Assembly (NCBI GenBank): GCA_030538085.1
Contig: JAUNUR010000024.1
Span: 1 to 39,927, forward strand
Direction of reading: 5' to 3'
Origin: Pseudomonadota bacterium
Lineage (GTDB): Bacteria; Pseudomonadota; Gammaproteobacteria; Burkholderiales; Burkholderiaceae_C
Length of the DNA stretch: 39,927 bases
Shown here: one piece after another, positions 23,260 to 31,834 of the stretch
How the letters are laid out: every line of letters starts with the position of its first letter
How positions within the stretch are numbered: the first letter of the stretch is position 1
Made by a program: the position numbers and the translations under genes
The notes under the pieces: generated by a model
Database searches by the model: none
The model's input: only the letters and a program-made list of their open reading frames with translations
Told to the model about the DNA's origin: nothing

Positions 23260-23958
23260 ATGGATCAAATGACAACTCCGTTTGATTCGGTGCTCGACAA
23301 AGAGGGGGGCACGGTGGTTCCAGAGGCGATTCGAAGCCACTGGGCTTTGGAAGCTCCTCAAGCGCTGCGCTGGACGCTGAATCCGACAGGCACGGTTTGC
23401 GTCGAGCCTCTGAAAGACCGCAAGCTACGCGACTCTTTGCCGTCGCGGATGAAGAGCCAATGGCAAGTCGCGACTGCCGCTGAGGCTTTTGCGGCGGCGC
23501 AGTTCTCCCGCTGCGGTTGGGACGTGTCGGTTCAATACGGCGCGAATCAGCCGGAGTACGATCTGGTGGCTGTCGATGGAGACCGGATGCTCAAGGTGTC
23601 AGTCAAAGGCAGCAAGGATGGCAGCTGGGGGCTCACTCAGTCCCATCTGAAGAACGCTGATTACTACGCTGCTATAGACGCTTGGCTCAGTAAGCACTCC
23701 AAAAAAACGCTCTTCTGCTTGGTGCAATTCAAAAAAGTTGCTGCTTTCGAGTTGCCTCGGTTGTACTTGGCAACCCCAAGCGAGATCGCTGCGCAGTTGC
23801 GCGCCACATGCAAGGGGCGGGGCGATACGATCCTGTACGAGCACCACGCATGGACAAGCCGCGCACGCGGAGCAGGAACGATTGAAGCGATCCCGCCACA
23901 TTGGGCGTTTACCGACGAACGGTTGGAGCAACTGGCAGCCGAGTTGGCGCAAGGCTAG
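23260..23958 (+). CDS. AbrB-like domain fused to PD-(D/E)XK-like domain, between ccmE and ccmF
   Basis: The 232-aa protein is not a ccm component. Residues 8-50 (VLDKEGGTVVPEAIRSHWAL, ending CVEP) resemble the swapped-hairpin fold of AbrB/SpoVT/MazE-type DNA-binding antitoxins. Residues 73-118 resemble a PD-(D/E)XK nuclease core: a helix with E75, then D101 (YDLVAVDG) and K116 in KVSVKGS. The residue two before the lysine is Ser, where an acidic residue or Gln is normal, so activity is uncertain. VQFKK and LYLATPSEIAAQLR (about 155-181) fit the last strand and helix seen in related proteins. Base composition looks less GC-rich than its neighbours, which suggests recent acquisition. Both domain calls are by eye. 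Confidence 0.6.
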   Translation: MDQMTTPFDSVLDKEGGTVVPEAIRSHWALEAPQALRWTLNPTGTVCVEPLKDRKLRDSLPSRMKSQWQVATAAEAFAAAQFSRCGWDVSVQYGANQPEYDLVAVDGDRMLKVSVKGSKDGSWGLTQSHLKNADYYAAIDAWLSKHSKKTLFCLVQFKKVAAFELPRLYLATPSEIAAQLRATCKGRGDTILYEHHAWTSRARGAGTIEAIPPHWAFTDERLEQLAAELAQG

Positions 23959-23966
23959 TACGACCC

Positions 23967-26090
23967 ATGCTTCCCGAACTCGCCCACCTCCTGCTGATCC
24001 TCGCCCTGCTCGCCGCGGCGGCCCAGTCATGGGCGGGGCTGGCGCCACGCGCGCTGCCGCGCCTGGCCCGCGTGGCGCTGGCGTGGCAACTGGGCGGCAT
24101 CGCGGTGGCGTTCGGGCTGCTGGGGGCGGCGTTCGTGCAGGACGATTTCTCGGTGATGTACGTGGTGCAGCACGGCCACACCGACTTGCCGCTGCTGTAC
24201 AAGATTTCCGCCATCTGGGGCGGGCACGAGGGCTCGCTGCTGCTGTGGGTGCTGATCCTGGCGGGCTGGTCGGCGCTGGCGGCGTGGTGGCTGGAAATGG
24301 CTAGCGCGGGCACTCATGCCCGCGCAGCGGCTGACGGCATGGCACGCGGGCATGAATGCCCGCCCCGCGAACCGGGAAGCGATTACGTCGCCCGCGTGCT
24401 CGGTTTTCTTGGCCTGGTGTCGCTGGCGATGCTGGCTTTCATCCTGCTCACCTCCAATCCCTTCACACGCCTGCTGCCGGCGATGGACGAAGGGCAAAGC
24501 CTGAACCCGCTGCTGCAAGACCCGGGCCTGGCGCTGCACCCGCCGCTGCTGTACCTGGGCTACGTGGGCACGGCGGTGCCGTTCGCCATGGTGATGGCGG
24601 TGCTGGCTTATGCCGGCGCGCCAGCGGCATGGGTGCGGCTGATGCGGCCCTTCGTGCTGCTGGCCTGGGCCTTCCTGTCGGTGGGCATCGCGCTCGGTTC
24701 GTGGTGGGCGTATTACGAACTGGGCTGGGGCGGCTGGTGGTTCTGGGACCCGGTGGAAAACGCCTCGTTCATGCCCTGGCTGGTGCTGGCCGCGCTGGCG
24801 CACACGCTGGCGGTGCGCGAAGGGCGGCGCGCGCTGCCGCACTGGACGGCGGTGCTGGCCATTGGTGCCTTCATGCTGTCGCTGCTGGGGCTGTTTCTGG
24901 TGCGCTCGGGCGTCATCACCTCGGTGCACGCGTTCGCCACCGATCCGCGGCGCGGCGTGTTCCTGCTGGGCTTGATCGCCGGTTTTCTGCTGGGCGCGAT
25001 GGGCCTGTACGCCCGCCATGCCGAGCGCTTGCAAGACGCGCGCGGTCCGCTGCCCACGGCGCTGGCCTCGCGCGAGACGGCGGTGCTGCTCAACAACCTG
25101 CTGCTGCTGGTGGCCTGCGCCACGGTGCTGCTGGGCACGCTGTACCCGCTGGCGATGGACGCGCTGGGGCTGGGGCAGCTCAGCGTTGGCCCGCCGTATT
25201 TCGAGGCGGTGCTGGCGCCGGTGTTTCTGCTGCTGCTGGCGTTGCTGGTTCCGGCGGCGTGGCTGCGCTGGGGCGCGGGGGTGGGAAGTGATGCGCGGCG
25301 GTACATCGCACGCTGGTCGATGGCCAGCGTGGCCCTGGTGTTCGGCATGGCGGTGCTGCTGAAGCTCGAATTCGGCGCCTATCGCTGGCCGACCGCGCTG
25401 ACCATGGGGTTGTCGCTGCTGGTCGTGGTGGCCACGCTGCGTTGGGCCGTGCGCCAGTGGCGCAAGGGTGGCCTTGCCGCGCAGCGGAGCTTCGGGGTGC
25501 GTCGCCTGACCGCGTCGCAGTGGGGCATGGTCGTGGCCCACCTGGGCGTGGCGGTGTTCGCCATCGGCGTGGCCATGGTGGGCGGTTACGGCGTGGAGCG
25601 CGACGTGCGCCTGCAGCCGGGCGATACGCACGCGCTGGCGGATTGCCAACTGCGCTTTGACCAAGTGCAGCCGCACCGCGGCCCCAACTACATGGGGCTG
25701 GCCGGGCATTTCACGCTGCAATGCCCTGAGCAGGCGCCGCGCGCCATGGTGGCTGAAAAACGCAACTACGTCGGCAGCAGCATGCCCATGACGGAGAGCG
25801 CCATCCGCTGGGGCCTGACGCGCGACCTGTACGTGGCCATGGGCGAGCCGCTGGGCGCGTCGCCTTATGGCGCCTGGAGCGTGCGCGTGCAATACAAGCC
25901 CTTCATGCGCTGGGTCTGGTTCGGCGTGGTGCTGATGGCGCTGGGCGCCGGCATCGCGGCGGCATCGCGGCGCTACCGGGCGGTGCGGGAGCGCGCGCGG
26001 GCGGGCGTGCCCGCGACGCTTGCTCCGTCCGCGCCGCTGGTTCCCGCGGTGGGCGAGCACGCTCGTACGACGCAGGCGCGCGAGGGTTGA
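23967..26090 (+). CDS. ccmF: Heme lyase CcmF
   Basis: The 707-aa protein has many membrane segments. The heme-binding WWD motif WGGWWFWDPVENASFMPW lies in the first half. IWGGHEGSLLLWVLIL and DPGLALHPPLLYLGYVG hold conserved histidines, and LVRSGVITSVHAFATDP follows. It attaches heme to apocytochromes with CcmH. A loop of about 25 residues (ASAGTHARAAADGMARGHEC, continuing PPRE) is encoded by a BIME-like palindrome and is absent from what I recall of CcmF. A basic tail follows the last segment. The start at 23967 is preferred to an upstream in-frame codon at 23901. Confidence 0.95.
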   Translation: MLPELAHLLLILALLAAAAQSWAGLAPRALPRLARVALAWQLGGIAVAFGLLGAAFVQDDFSVMYVVQHGHTDLPLLYKISAIWGGHEGSLLLWVLILAGWSALAAWWLEMASAGTHARAAADGMARGHECPPREPGSDYVARVLGFLGLVSLAMLAFILLTSNPFTRLLPAMDEGQSLNPLLQDPGLALHPPLLYLGYVGTAVPFAMVMAVLAYAGAPAAWVRLMRPFVLLAWAFLSVGIALGSWWAYYELGWGGWWFWDPVENASFMPWLVLAALAHTLAVREGRRALPHWTAVLAIGAFMLSLLGLFLVRSGVITSVHAFATDPRRGVFLLGLIAGFLLGAMGLYARHAERLQDARGPLPTALASRETAVLLNNLLLLVACATVLLGTLYPLAMDALGLGQLSVGPPYFEAVLAPVFLLLLALLVPAAWLRWGAGVGSDARRYIARWSMASVALVFGMAVLLKLEFGAYRWPTALTMGLSLLVVVATLRWAVRQWRKGGLAAQRSFGVRRLTASQWGMVVAHLGVAVFAIGVAMVGGYGVERDVRLQPGDTHALADCQLRFDQVQPHRGPNYMGLAGHFTLQCPEQAPRAMVAEKRNYVGSSMPMTESAIRWGLTRDLYVAMGEPLGASPYGAWSVRVQYKPFMRWVWFGVVLMALGAGIAAASRRYRAVRERARAGVPATLAPSAPLVPAVGEHARTTQAREG
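24304..24363. repeat. BIME-like palindrome pair within ccmF
   Basis: GCGCGGGCA-CTCA-TGCCCGCGC (24304-24325) and GCGGGCAT-GA-ATGCCCGC (24346-24363) are near-identical inverted copies of each other (one mismatch over 19 bases) and each is palindromic. They are in frame in ccmF and code for a hydrophilic loop. The frame and length (multiple of three) are preserved. Confidence 0.7.
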
Positions 26091-26202
26091 AGAGCATGGA
26101 GCGATGCGTGTCGAGCCAGTCGCCATCCGCCACCGAGTCGGCGCGGCACGCCGTGGATCCGATGGCTGCTCTGCTTTGCTCCCGTTGCGTGGAGGTGGCG
26201 GC

Positions 26203-26763
26203 ATGAGCGCGCCCCCCTCGCGCCGCCGCTGGGGCCTGTGGGCGGCGTTCGCCCTGGTCGTCACGCTGCTGGCGCTGCTGGCCGTGGGCATGACGCGCGA
26301 TCCGCGCCAGCTCGACAGCGTGCTGATCGGCCAGCCCTGGCCCGCGCGCTCGCTGCCCTTGCTGGAACTGCCCGAGCACCAGATGGGGCCGGCTGAATGG
26401 CGCGGCAAGGCGCGCGTCATCAACCTGTGGGCATCGTGGTGCGTGACCTGCCTGCAGGAACACCCGGAACTGACGCGCCTGCTGGACAGGCTGAAGGCGC
26501 AGGGGCACGAAGACCAGTTGATTGGCCTGAACTACAAGGACAAGCGCGCCGACGCCCTGAACTGGCTGGGCCGGCATGGCAACCCGTTCTATGCGTCGAT
26601 CCAGGACGCCGATGGGCGCCTGGGCATCGACCTGGGTGTGTACGGAGCGCCCGAAACCTTCGTCATCGACGCGCAAGGCGTGATCCGCTTCAAGCACGTG
26701 GGCGCCGTAACCGACGAGATCATCCGCACGCGCATCGTGCCGCTGCTGGAGGCCGGGCGATGA
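26203..26763 (+). CDS. ccmG: Thioredoxin-like CcmG/DsbE
   Basis: The 186-aa membrane-anchored periplasmic thioredoxin reduces apocytochrome cysteines. After a hydrophobic anchor (LWAAFALVVTLLALLAVGM), the active site is NLWASWCVTCLQEHPEL, a C-V-T-C pair rather than the usual C-P-T-C. YGAPETFVIDAQGVIRFKHVG is the conserved CcmG cis-proline region. The start at 26203 has GGAGG 8 bases upstream. About 112 bp separate it from ccmF. Confidence 0.95.
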   Translation: MSAPPSRRRWGLWAAFALVVTLLALLAVGMTRDPRQLDSVLIGQPWPARSLPLLELPEHQMGPAEWRGKARVINLWASWCVTCLQEHPELTRLLDRLKAQGHEDQLIGLNYKDKRADALNWLGRHGNPFYASIQDADGRLGIDLGVYGAPETFVIDAQGVIRFKHVGAVTDEIIRTRIVPLLEAGR

Positions 26764-27206
26764 GAAATTCCAAGGGATTTCCGGTGTTTTCCTCCGTCAA
26801 ATCAAGACTCATTGCTTTTATATTGATAGCGTTCGCGGCAGCCGCCAACGCCGATGACCTGGCCGACCGCATGCACCAGCTGACGCAGGATTTGCGTTGC
26901 CTGGTGTGCCAGAACGAATCGCTGGCCGATTCACACGCGCCGCTGGCGATGGACTTGAAGCGCGAGATCCGCACCAAGATGGAGCAGGGCGAGAGCGACG
27001 CGCAGATTCGCGATTTCCTGTTGCAGCGCTACGGCGATTTCGTCAACTACAACCCGCCGCTGAAGGCCAGCACGCTGCTGCTGTGGGTGGGGCCGCTGCT
27101 GCTGCTGGGCGCGGGTGGCTTCGTCGTGTGGCGCGCGGTGCGTGGGCGGGTGGCGCGCTCGGGGGCTGGCGCCGTGCTCGCCGACGACGCGGAGGACACG
27201 CCATGA
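26760..27206 (+). CDS. ccmH: CcmH
   Basis: The 148-aa periplasmic protein has a signal/anchor (LIAFILIAFAAAANA) and the redox motif LRCLVCQNESLADS (L-R-C-x-x-C). A C-terminal membrane segment follows (LLLWVGPLLLLGAGGFVVW). It presents apocytochrome to CcmF. The start overlaps the ccmG stop. The signal region is coded by an AT-rich stretch (TTTTATATTGATAGCGTTCG), unlike its neighbours. Confidence 0.94.
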   Translation: MRNSKGFPVFSSVKSRLIAFILIAFAAAANADDLADRMHQLTQDLRCLVCQNESLADSHAPLAMDLKREIRTKMEQGESDAQIRDFLLQRYGDFVNYNPPLKASTLLLWVGPLLLLGAGGFVVWRAVRGRVARSGAGAVLADDAEDTP

Positions 27207-27946
27207 GCCCGATGGCGATGATCATCGCCACCGACTGGCTGTGGCCCTTCGTGCTGGCGGCCATGGTGCTGGTGGCGCTGTTCACGGCGTCGCTGGCGTG
27301 GTCGGCCGGCAGCGGCGGCGTCGATGGCTCGGGTGCGCGCCGCCGCATCTGGGTGTTGACCATCACCCTGCCGCTGGCCGCCATGGCGCTGTACGCCGCG
27401 CTGGGCAACCCGCGCGGCCTGAACCCGCGCGACCGCCACCCAGTGCCGGACGAAGCCGCCGAAACCATGGTCGGCAAGCTGGCCGAGCGCCTGCGGGCCG
27501 AGCCCGACAACCCCGCCGGCTGGCTGATGCTGGCGCGCAGCTACAAGGTGCTGCAGCGCTATGCCGAATCGGCCGAGGCCTGGGAGCATGCCAAGGAACT
27601 GGCCTGGGACGACGTGGAGGCGATGAGCGAATGGACCGAGGCGCGCATCCTCAGCCAGGGGCAGCGCTTCGACCGCCGCAGCCAGGAGCTGCTGGCCCGC
27701 GCCATGAGCCTGGACGCCAACGCGCCCGGCGTGCTGATGCTGCGCGGCTTGTCCGCGCTGGACCGCGGCGACGTGCCCGCGGCCCAGAAGGTGCTGACCC
27801 AGTTGCGCGACCAGTACGCCGAAGGCAGCCTGGACCGGCAGGCGCTGGATGCCGCGCTGGCGCAGTTGGCCGAGGGGCGCGACCCCCGGGTGTCGCGGCC
27901 TCAGGCGCCACCCTTGCCTCGGCAAACGCCAGAAGCTGCCCAGTGA
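27203..27946 (+). CDS. ccmI: CcmI
   Basis: The 247-aa protein starts with a membrane segment (WLWPFVLAAMVLVALFTASLA) and a second (WVLTITLPLAAMALYAALG). It continues with a TPR-type domain (PDNPAGWLMLARSYKVLQRY, and AWEHAKELAWDDVEAM). It is a chaperone for apocytochrome c delivery to CcmFH. It overlaps ccmH by ATGA and ends the ccm run. Confidence 0.93.
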   Translation: MSPMAMIIATDWLWPFVLAAMVLVALFTASLAWSAGSGGVDGSGARRRIWVLTITLPLAAMALYAALGNPRGLNPRDRHPVPDEAAETMVGKLAERLRAEPDNPAGWLMLARSYKVLQRYAESAEAWEHAKELAWDDVEAMSEWTEARILSQGQRFDRRSQELLARAMSLDANAPGVLMLRGLSALDRGDVPAAQKVLTQLRDQYAEGSLDRQALDAALAQLAEGRDPRVSRPQAPPLPRQTPEAAQ

Positions 27947-27980
27947 ACGGCCTGGTACGCACCGCACCGTGCGCCAACGA

Positions 27981-28001
27981 AAACGCCGCCCGGAGGCGGC
28001 G
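27981..28001 (-). terminator. Terminator after MliC-like gene
   Basis: CGCCGCC (27984-27990) / GGCGGCG (27995-28001) with loop CGGA is followed on the minus strand by TTTTCGTT. It lies 22 bp past the stop of the secreted protein gene at 28024. Confidence 0.75.
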
Positions 28002-28023
28002 CTGGAGTGGCGGATGGCGGTGT

Positions 28024-28842
28024 TCAGCGCACCGGATCGCAGTTCTTGCGCAGGATTTCGTCCACCGGCGTCGGCTGGCCGTTGATGACTTGCGTGTCGG
28101 CGCGGGTCAGCATGCCGCTCTTGGCTTGCAGGCGGCGCTTGCCGGGCAGGTTTTCAATCGCCCACTTCAGGCCGTCGCCCTCGAACACGGTCATGTCCTC
28201 GGTGCTTTCGCTGCTGTAGTTCAGCGCGACCGGGCTGCCGTCCAGCATGACCTGGGCGCCGGCGGTGGCTTCGCCGTAGTGGTAGCGCAGTTTCACGGTC
28301 TGGCCGCCCTGGCAGCGGTAGCTGATCCAGTTGGCCTTGTTCACCTCGCTCTGAACGCCGGAGCCCGCGGGCGCGGCGGCGCTGGCACCCGTGGCGCCGA
28401 CGATGGAGATGTTGAGCGTGTACGACGTGGCGCCGCCGCCCTTGCGGGCGCCGTTGCGGGTCTTCATCACGCGGACTTCGTAGCCGCCGTTGTGGGGCAG
28501 GACCTGGTCTTGCAGCAGCAGCGGATCGTCGATCGAATCCACGGCCACGCCTTTGCTGTCCTTGGAGTACACCACGGCTTCCACGTCGGGGCTGGGGCTG
28601 TCGAGCGTGACGTTCAGCACCTGGCCCTTGCGGGCGGTGAAGCGGTAGCTGTGAAACTCCAGACCACGCAGGCTGCCCTGGTAAGTGGCTTCGGTGGCGC
28701 CGCGCTTGAATTGCACCTGGGTGCTGCGGGCAGGCCCATCCTCGCGCTGTGCCCATGCGGGCGTGGTGGCGATGGCGGCGCACGCCAGCGCGGTGGCCAG
28801 GCAGAGGCTGCGAACGGGGCGATGAAAGTTTGCGTAGGTCAT
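28024..28842 (-). CDS. Secreted protein with PPC-like and MliC-like domains
   Basis: The 272-aa protein has a signal peptide (residues 1-31, ending TTPAWA). Residues 42-149 (QVQFKRGATEATYQGSLRG, then SYRFTARKGQVLNVTL and GGYEVRVMKTRNGARKG) resemble a bacterial pre-peptidase C-terminal (PPC) beta-sandwich. The last 105 residues (YRCQGGQTVKLRYHYGEATA, AQVMLDGSPVALNYSSEST, ILRKNCDPVR) resemble MliC/PliC lysozyme-inhibitor domains. C177 and C268 are placed for their disulfide. A periplasmic lysozyme inhibitor is the best guess. The start at 28842 gives a clean signal peptide; the open frame continues further upstream without support. It is divergent from napF. Confidence 0.75.
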   Translation of the reverse strand: MTYANFHRPVRSLCLATALACAAIATTPAWAQREDGPARSTQVQFKRGATEATYQGSLRGLEFHSYRFTARKGQVLNVTLDSPSPDVEAVVYSKDSKGVAVDSIDDPLLLQDQVLPHNGGYEVRVMKTRNGARKGGGATSYTLNISIVGATGASAAAPAGSGVQSEVNKANWISYRCQGGQTVKLRYHYGEATAGAQVMLDGSPVALNYSSESTEDMTVFEGDGLKWAIENLPGKRRLQAKSGMLTRADTQVINGQPTPVDEILRKNCDPVR

Positions 28843-28986
28843 GAGTGAAAAGGGTTTATCCAAGTTCAACAGGAGTCGCATCATGCGCCTGTTTTGTGGA
28901 GGTTCTGTCGGAGAACAGGCCGTTCGCGGTGGCGGTATGCTTTGTTTTGTGAGCAAGCGTTTCCGCCCATTCCGGAGGTTGGTGTG

Positions 28987-29517
28987 ATGGATCCCCGTCG
29001 CCGTTTGTTTCTGCGCGGTCGCGTGGCCGAGGCCGCCGCGCCGCAGGCGCCCGCCGTGCAGCGCCCGCCCTGGGCCGTGGCCGAGGAGCGGTTTACCCAG
29101 TTGTGCGTGCGCTGCCACGCCTGTGTCGAGGATTGCCCGCGCGACGTGCTCAAGGTGGGCGACGGTGGCTTTCCAGAGGTCCGGTTCGCGTCGCAGGGCT
29201 GCGATTTCTGTGGCGCATGCGAGGCCGCGTGCGAGCCGCAGGCGCTGAACCGCGCGGCGGCCGAAGCCGTGCATGGCGCGGCCCCTCTCGCGGCATGGCC
29301 AGACTGGCAGGTACGGATTGGCGCGCAGTGCCTGGCGCTGCAGAAGGTGGAATGCCGCATGTGCGCCGACACCTGCGAGCCCCGCGCCATCCGCTTTCGG
29401 CCCGCCGCGGGGGGCATCAGCCAGATGGCGCTAGACCTGGCGGCCTGCACGGCCTGCGGGGAATGCGTGGGCGTGTGTCCCGTCGGCGCGGTCGACATGG
29501 TGCGCGGCGGCGGTTGA
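28987..29517 (+). CDS. napF: Ferredoxin-like NapF
   Basis: The 176-aa cytoplasmic protein has four cysteine clusters: CVRCHACVEDCP, CDFCGACEAACEP, CRMCADTCEP and CTACGECVGVCP. It therefore should bind several [4Fe-4S] clusters. NapF interacts with NapA in the cytoplasm and may help cluster insertion. Here it is separate from the rest of the nap genes, on the opposite strand, convergent with napC. The start at 28987 has GGAGG upstream; a GTG just before it is also possible. Confidence 0.93.
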   Translation: MDPRRRLFLRGRVAEAAAPQAPAVQRPPWAVAEERFTQLCVRCHACVEDCPRDVLKVGDGGFPEVRFASQGCDFCGACEAACEPQALNRAAAEAVHGAAPLAAWPDWQVRIGAQCLALQKVECRMCADTCEPRAIRFRPAAGGISQMALDLAACTACGECVGVCPVGAVDMVRGGG

Positions 29518-29520
29518 CTC

Positions 29521-29594
29521 CGTTTTACATTCAAAACGATGACGAATGACTGCGGCTGGCGCTGCATGACAAATGACGGATTTTCTTTGTCATT
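29521..29594 (-). repeat. Dispersed repeat, copy B
   Basis: The reverse complement of 29521-29578 matches 10693-10750 at 52 of 58 bases. The flanking TTTGTCATT (29586-29594) matches copy A's AATGACAAA. Another GTCATTTGTCA at about 29608-29618 adds an inverted partner. It lies between napF and the napC terminator. Confidence 0.75.
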
Positions 29595-29661
29595 GATGCG
29601 CAGCGAAGTCATTTGTCAGGTTGAAAGTCAATGCGTATGGCTGGGGCGCCTGGAGAGCAAC

Positions 29662-29691
29662 AAAAAAAGGCCATCATGAAGATGGCCTTTT
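29662..29691 (-). terminator. Terminator of the nap operon
   Basis: AAAAGGCCATC (29665-29675) pairs with GATGGCCTTTT (29681-29691) around ATGAA. On the minus strand the stem is followed by a T-run (TTTGTTG). It lies 19 bp past the napC stop. Confidence 0.85.
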
Positions 29692-29709
29692 GCTTGGGCA
29701 AGCGCGGCG

Positions 29710-30378
29710 TCAGTTGGCCGGGATCGGCTCCATGATCTCGGGCTTGCCCAGATCGGCGGGGTTGGCCTTGGGCGCGCCGATGTACTGTTCGATCGGCGGC
29801 AGCGTGTGCGCCACGCCCTTGTGGCAGTCGATGCAGGTCTGCCCGGCGGCGAAGGCCTGATCGTGCATGGTGGCGCTGCGGCGGTTCTGCTCGGCGAAAT
29901 CCATGAAGTTGAAGTTGTGGCAGTTGCGGCATTCGCGGCTGTCGGTGCGCTTCATGCGCGCCCATTCGCGGCTGGCGAGTTCGGCGCGCTTGGCGTTGTA
30001 TTTCTCGGGCGTGTCGATGCTGCCCAGCATCTTGTGCCACAGCTCCTTGCTGGCCTGCACCTTGCGGATCATCTTGTGCGTCCACTCCTTGGGCACGTGG
30101 CAGTCGGGGCAGGTGGCGCGCACGCCGGTGCGGTTCTGATAGTGGATGGTGTTGCGGTATTCCACGTAGACGTTGTCGTACATCTCGTGGCAGGAAATGC
30201 AGAACTCCTCGCGGTTGGTCCACTCCATGGCCGTGTTGAAGGCACCCCAGAACAGGATGCCGGCCACGAAGACGGACGACAGGAGGGCGAAGCGCCGCGT
30301 GCGCACCATCGCCAGCAGGCGGGCGAACAGGCCGGGGCGTTCAGGAGCGGCGGGTGGGGTGGATGTGGGTTCGGTCAT
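29710..30378 (-). CDS. napC: Tetraheme cytochrome c NapC
   Basis: The 222-aa NapC/NirT-type quinol dehydrogenase has one N-terminal membrane segment ([19 protein letters not shown]). Four CxxCH heme sites follow: CISCH, CPDCH, CRNCH and CIDCH. It passes electrons from quinol to NapB. The start MTEPTST at 30378 has GGAGGG upstream and is preferred to an in-frame codon at 30402. Its hemes depend on the ccm genes upstream in the window. Confidence 0.96.
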   Translation of the reverse strand: MTEPTSTPPAAPERPGLFARLLAMVRTRRFALLSSVFVAGILFWGAFNTAMEWTNREEFCISCHEMYDNVYVEYRNTIHYQNRTGVRATCPDCHVPKEWTHKMIRKVQASKELWHKMLGSIDTPEKYNAKRAELASREWARMKRTDSRECRNCHNFNFMDFAEQNRRSATMHDQAFAAGQTCIDCHKGVAHTLPPIEQYIGAPKANPADLGKPEIMEPIPAN

Positions 30379-30426
30379 GGAATATCCCTCCGGCGCTTGC
30401 ATTAAGCGTGCAAGCGGTTCTGGTTT

Positions 30427-30912
30427 TTATTGCAGGCCTCTGGAGCGCTGGAACGTGTTTTCCACCAGCGGACGAGCATCTGTTTGTGGCACATGGCACT
30501 GGGTGCAGAAGTAGCGGCGCGGGCTGATGTTGTCCAGCTCCTGCCCCTCGCGGGTGCGGAAGTGCGTGATGCTGACGCGGATGGTGCCCGCGGCCTTGGC
30601 CTTGTTGAAGGCGTGGCAATCCATGCACTTGTTGAAATTCTTGTTGATCTGGTAGCCGGCGATGGTGTGCGGAATCAGCGGGGGTTGCTGCACGAAGTCG
30701 CGGTCGATGGGGCGCGTGTCGCGTTCCTGGCGCGAGGGGGCGATGGCGATGTTGTCCTGGAGGGGGACGCCGCCACGCAGCGACTCCAGTTTCACGATGC
30801 CTGCCGGCGCGGCGTTGGCCGCGGCCGAAGGGGCGGTTTGCGCTTGGGCCAGCCCGGTGGCCAGCGTGCCAGCAACAAGCAGGGTCTTGATCAGGTGGAT
30901 GAACTTGGCCAT
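30427..30912 (-). CDS. napB: Diheme cytochrome c NapB
   Basis: The 161-aa periplasmic protein has a signal peptide ending LATGLAQAQ and two heme sites, KCMDCHAF and FCTQCHVPQTD. It is the small subunit of periplasmic nitrate reductase and passes electrons to NapA. IDRDFVQQPPLIPHTIAGY is the typical conserved segment. The start follows napH by one base. Confidence 0.96.
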   Translation of the reverse strand: MAKFIHLIKTLLVAGTLATGLAQAQTAPSAAANAAPAGIVKLESLRGGVPLQDNIAIAPSRQERDTRPIDRDFVQQPPLIPHTIAGYQINKNFNKCMDCHAFNKAKAAGTIRVSITHFRTREGQELDNISPRRYFCTQCHVPQTDARPLVENTFQRSRGLQ

Positions 30913-30913
30913 C

Positions 30914-31834
30914 TCAGTCTCTCCGGTGGTCGAATCGGTGGGTGAAAGTGAATACGTCCTTGCTGCATACGTCGATGCAGCGGCCGCAATTGGTGCATTC
31001 CGCCGTCTTGATGACGGGCAGGGCGCCGCCCTTGCCCTTGAGCGGAATCGGGATGATGTGCGGTTCGGGGCAGACGGCGTAGCAGTCGGCGCAGTCGTTG
31101 CACTGGCTGGAGTGCCGGGCGCTCACGCGCAGCAGGCTGCCCTTGCCGATGAAGTGGTAGGCGGCGCCCATGGGGCACACGTGACCACACCAGCCGCGTG
31201 GCGCGACCAGCAGATCGAACAGGAATACCGCCGCCACGGCGCCCCAGGCCACCACGCCGCCGAAGATGATGGCGCGGTGCATCATGCTGACGGGGTTGAC
31301 CCATTCCCATGCGACCAGGCCAGTGAGGGCGCTGACCACGAGCACGGCGCCCATGATCCAGTAGCGCAGTTCGCGCTTGGGGGCGCGGCCACTGGTGATG
31401 TTGAACCTGCGGCGCAGCCAGGACGCGCTGTCGGTCACCATGTTGACCGGGCAGGCCCAACTGCAGAACACACGGCCGCCCACCAGCGCATAGAACGCGA
31501 TGACGATGGCGGCGCCCAGCAGGGCGGCGGTTTCGGGCCAGTGGCGCGTTGCCAGCACCTGTGCCAACAGGAAGGGATCGGTGAGCGGCAGCACGTCCAG
31601 CGTCAGGCTGGATGACAGGTTGCCCTTGACGATCCAGATGCCCGCCACGGGACCGAGCAGGAACAGGCCCAGGATGCTGAGTTGCGACAGCCGCCGCAGC
31701 ACCAGCCACTGGTGCGCTTTCCACCAGCCCTTCTCACGAATGGCTTCGGCGCTGGGACTGTAGGCGCCTGTCTTGACGGCCGCTGGCGGTGTCCCGGCCG
31801 AAGAAGCAGTCTGGTTGGGCACGGCGGTGCTCAT
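30914..31834 (-). CDS. napH: Quinol dehydrogenase membrane component NapH
   Basis: The 306-aa protein has four membrane segments, the CxxxCP motifs FCSWACPVN and [10 protein letters not shown], and two ferredoxin-type clusters ([12 protein letters not shown] and [11 protein letters not shown]) near the C-terminus. With NapG it forms a second route from quinol to NapB. The start overlaps the napG stop by ATGA. Confidence 0.96.
   Translation of the reverse strand: MSTAVPNQTASSAGTPPAAVKTGAYSPSAEAIREKGWWKAHQWLVLRRLSQLSILGLFLLGPVAGIWIVKGNLSSSLTLDVLPLTDPFLLAQVLATRHWPETAALLGAAIVIAFYALVGGRVFCSWACPVNMVTDSASWLRRRFNITSGRAPKRELRYWIMGAVLVVSALTGLVAWEWVNPVSMMHRAIIFGGVVAWGAVAAVFLFDLLVAPRGWCGHVCPMGAAYHFIGKGSLLRVSARHSSQCNDCADCYAVCPEPHIIPIPLKGKGGALPVIKTAECTNCGRCIDVCSKDVFTFTHRFDHRRD

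Noticed and set aside
24027-26423. A 798-codon minus-strand open frame opposite ccmF
   Set aside because: The product is a His/Arg/Gln-rich shadow of a membrane-protein gene, with no domain.
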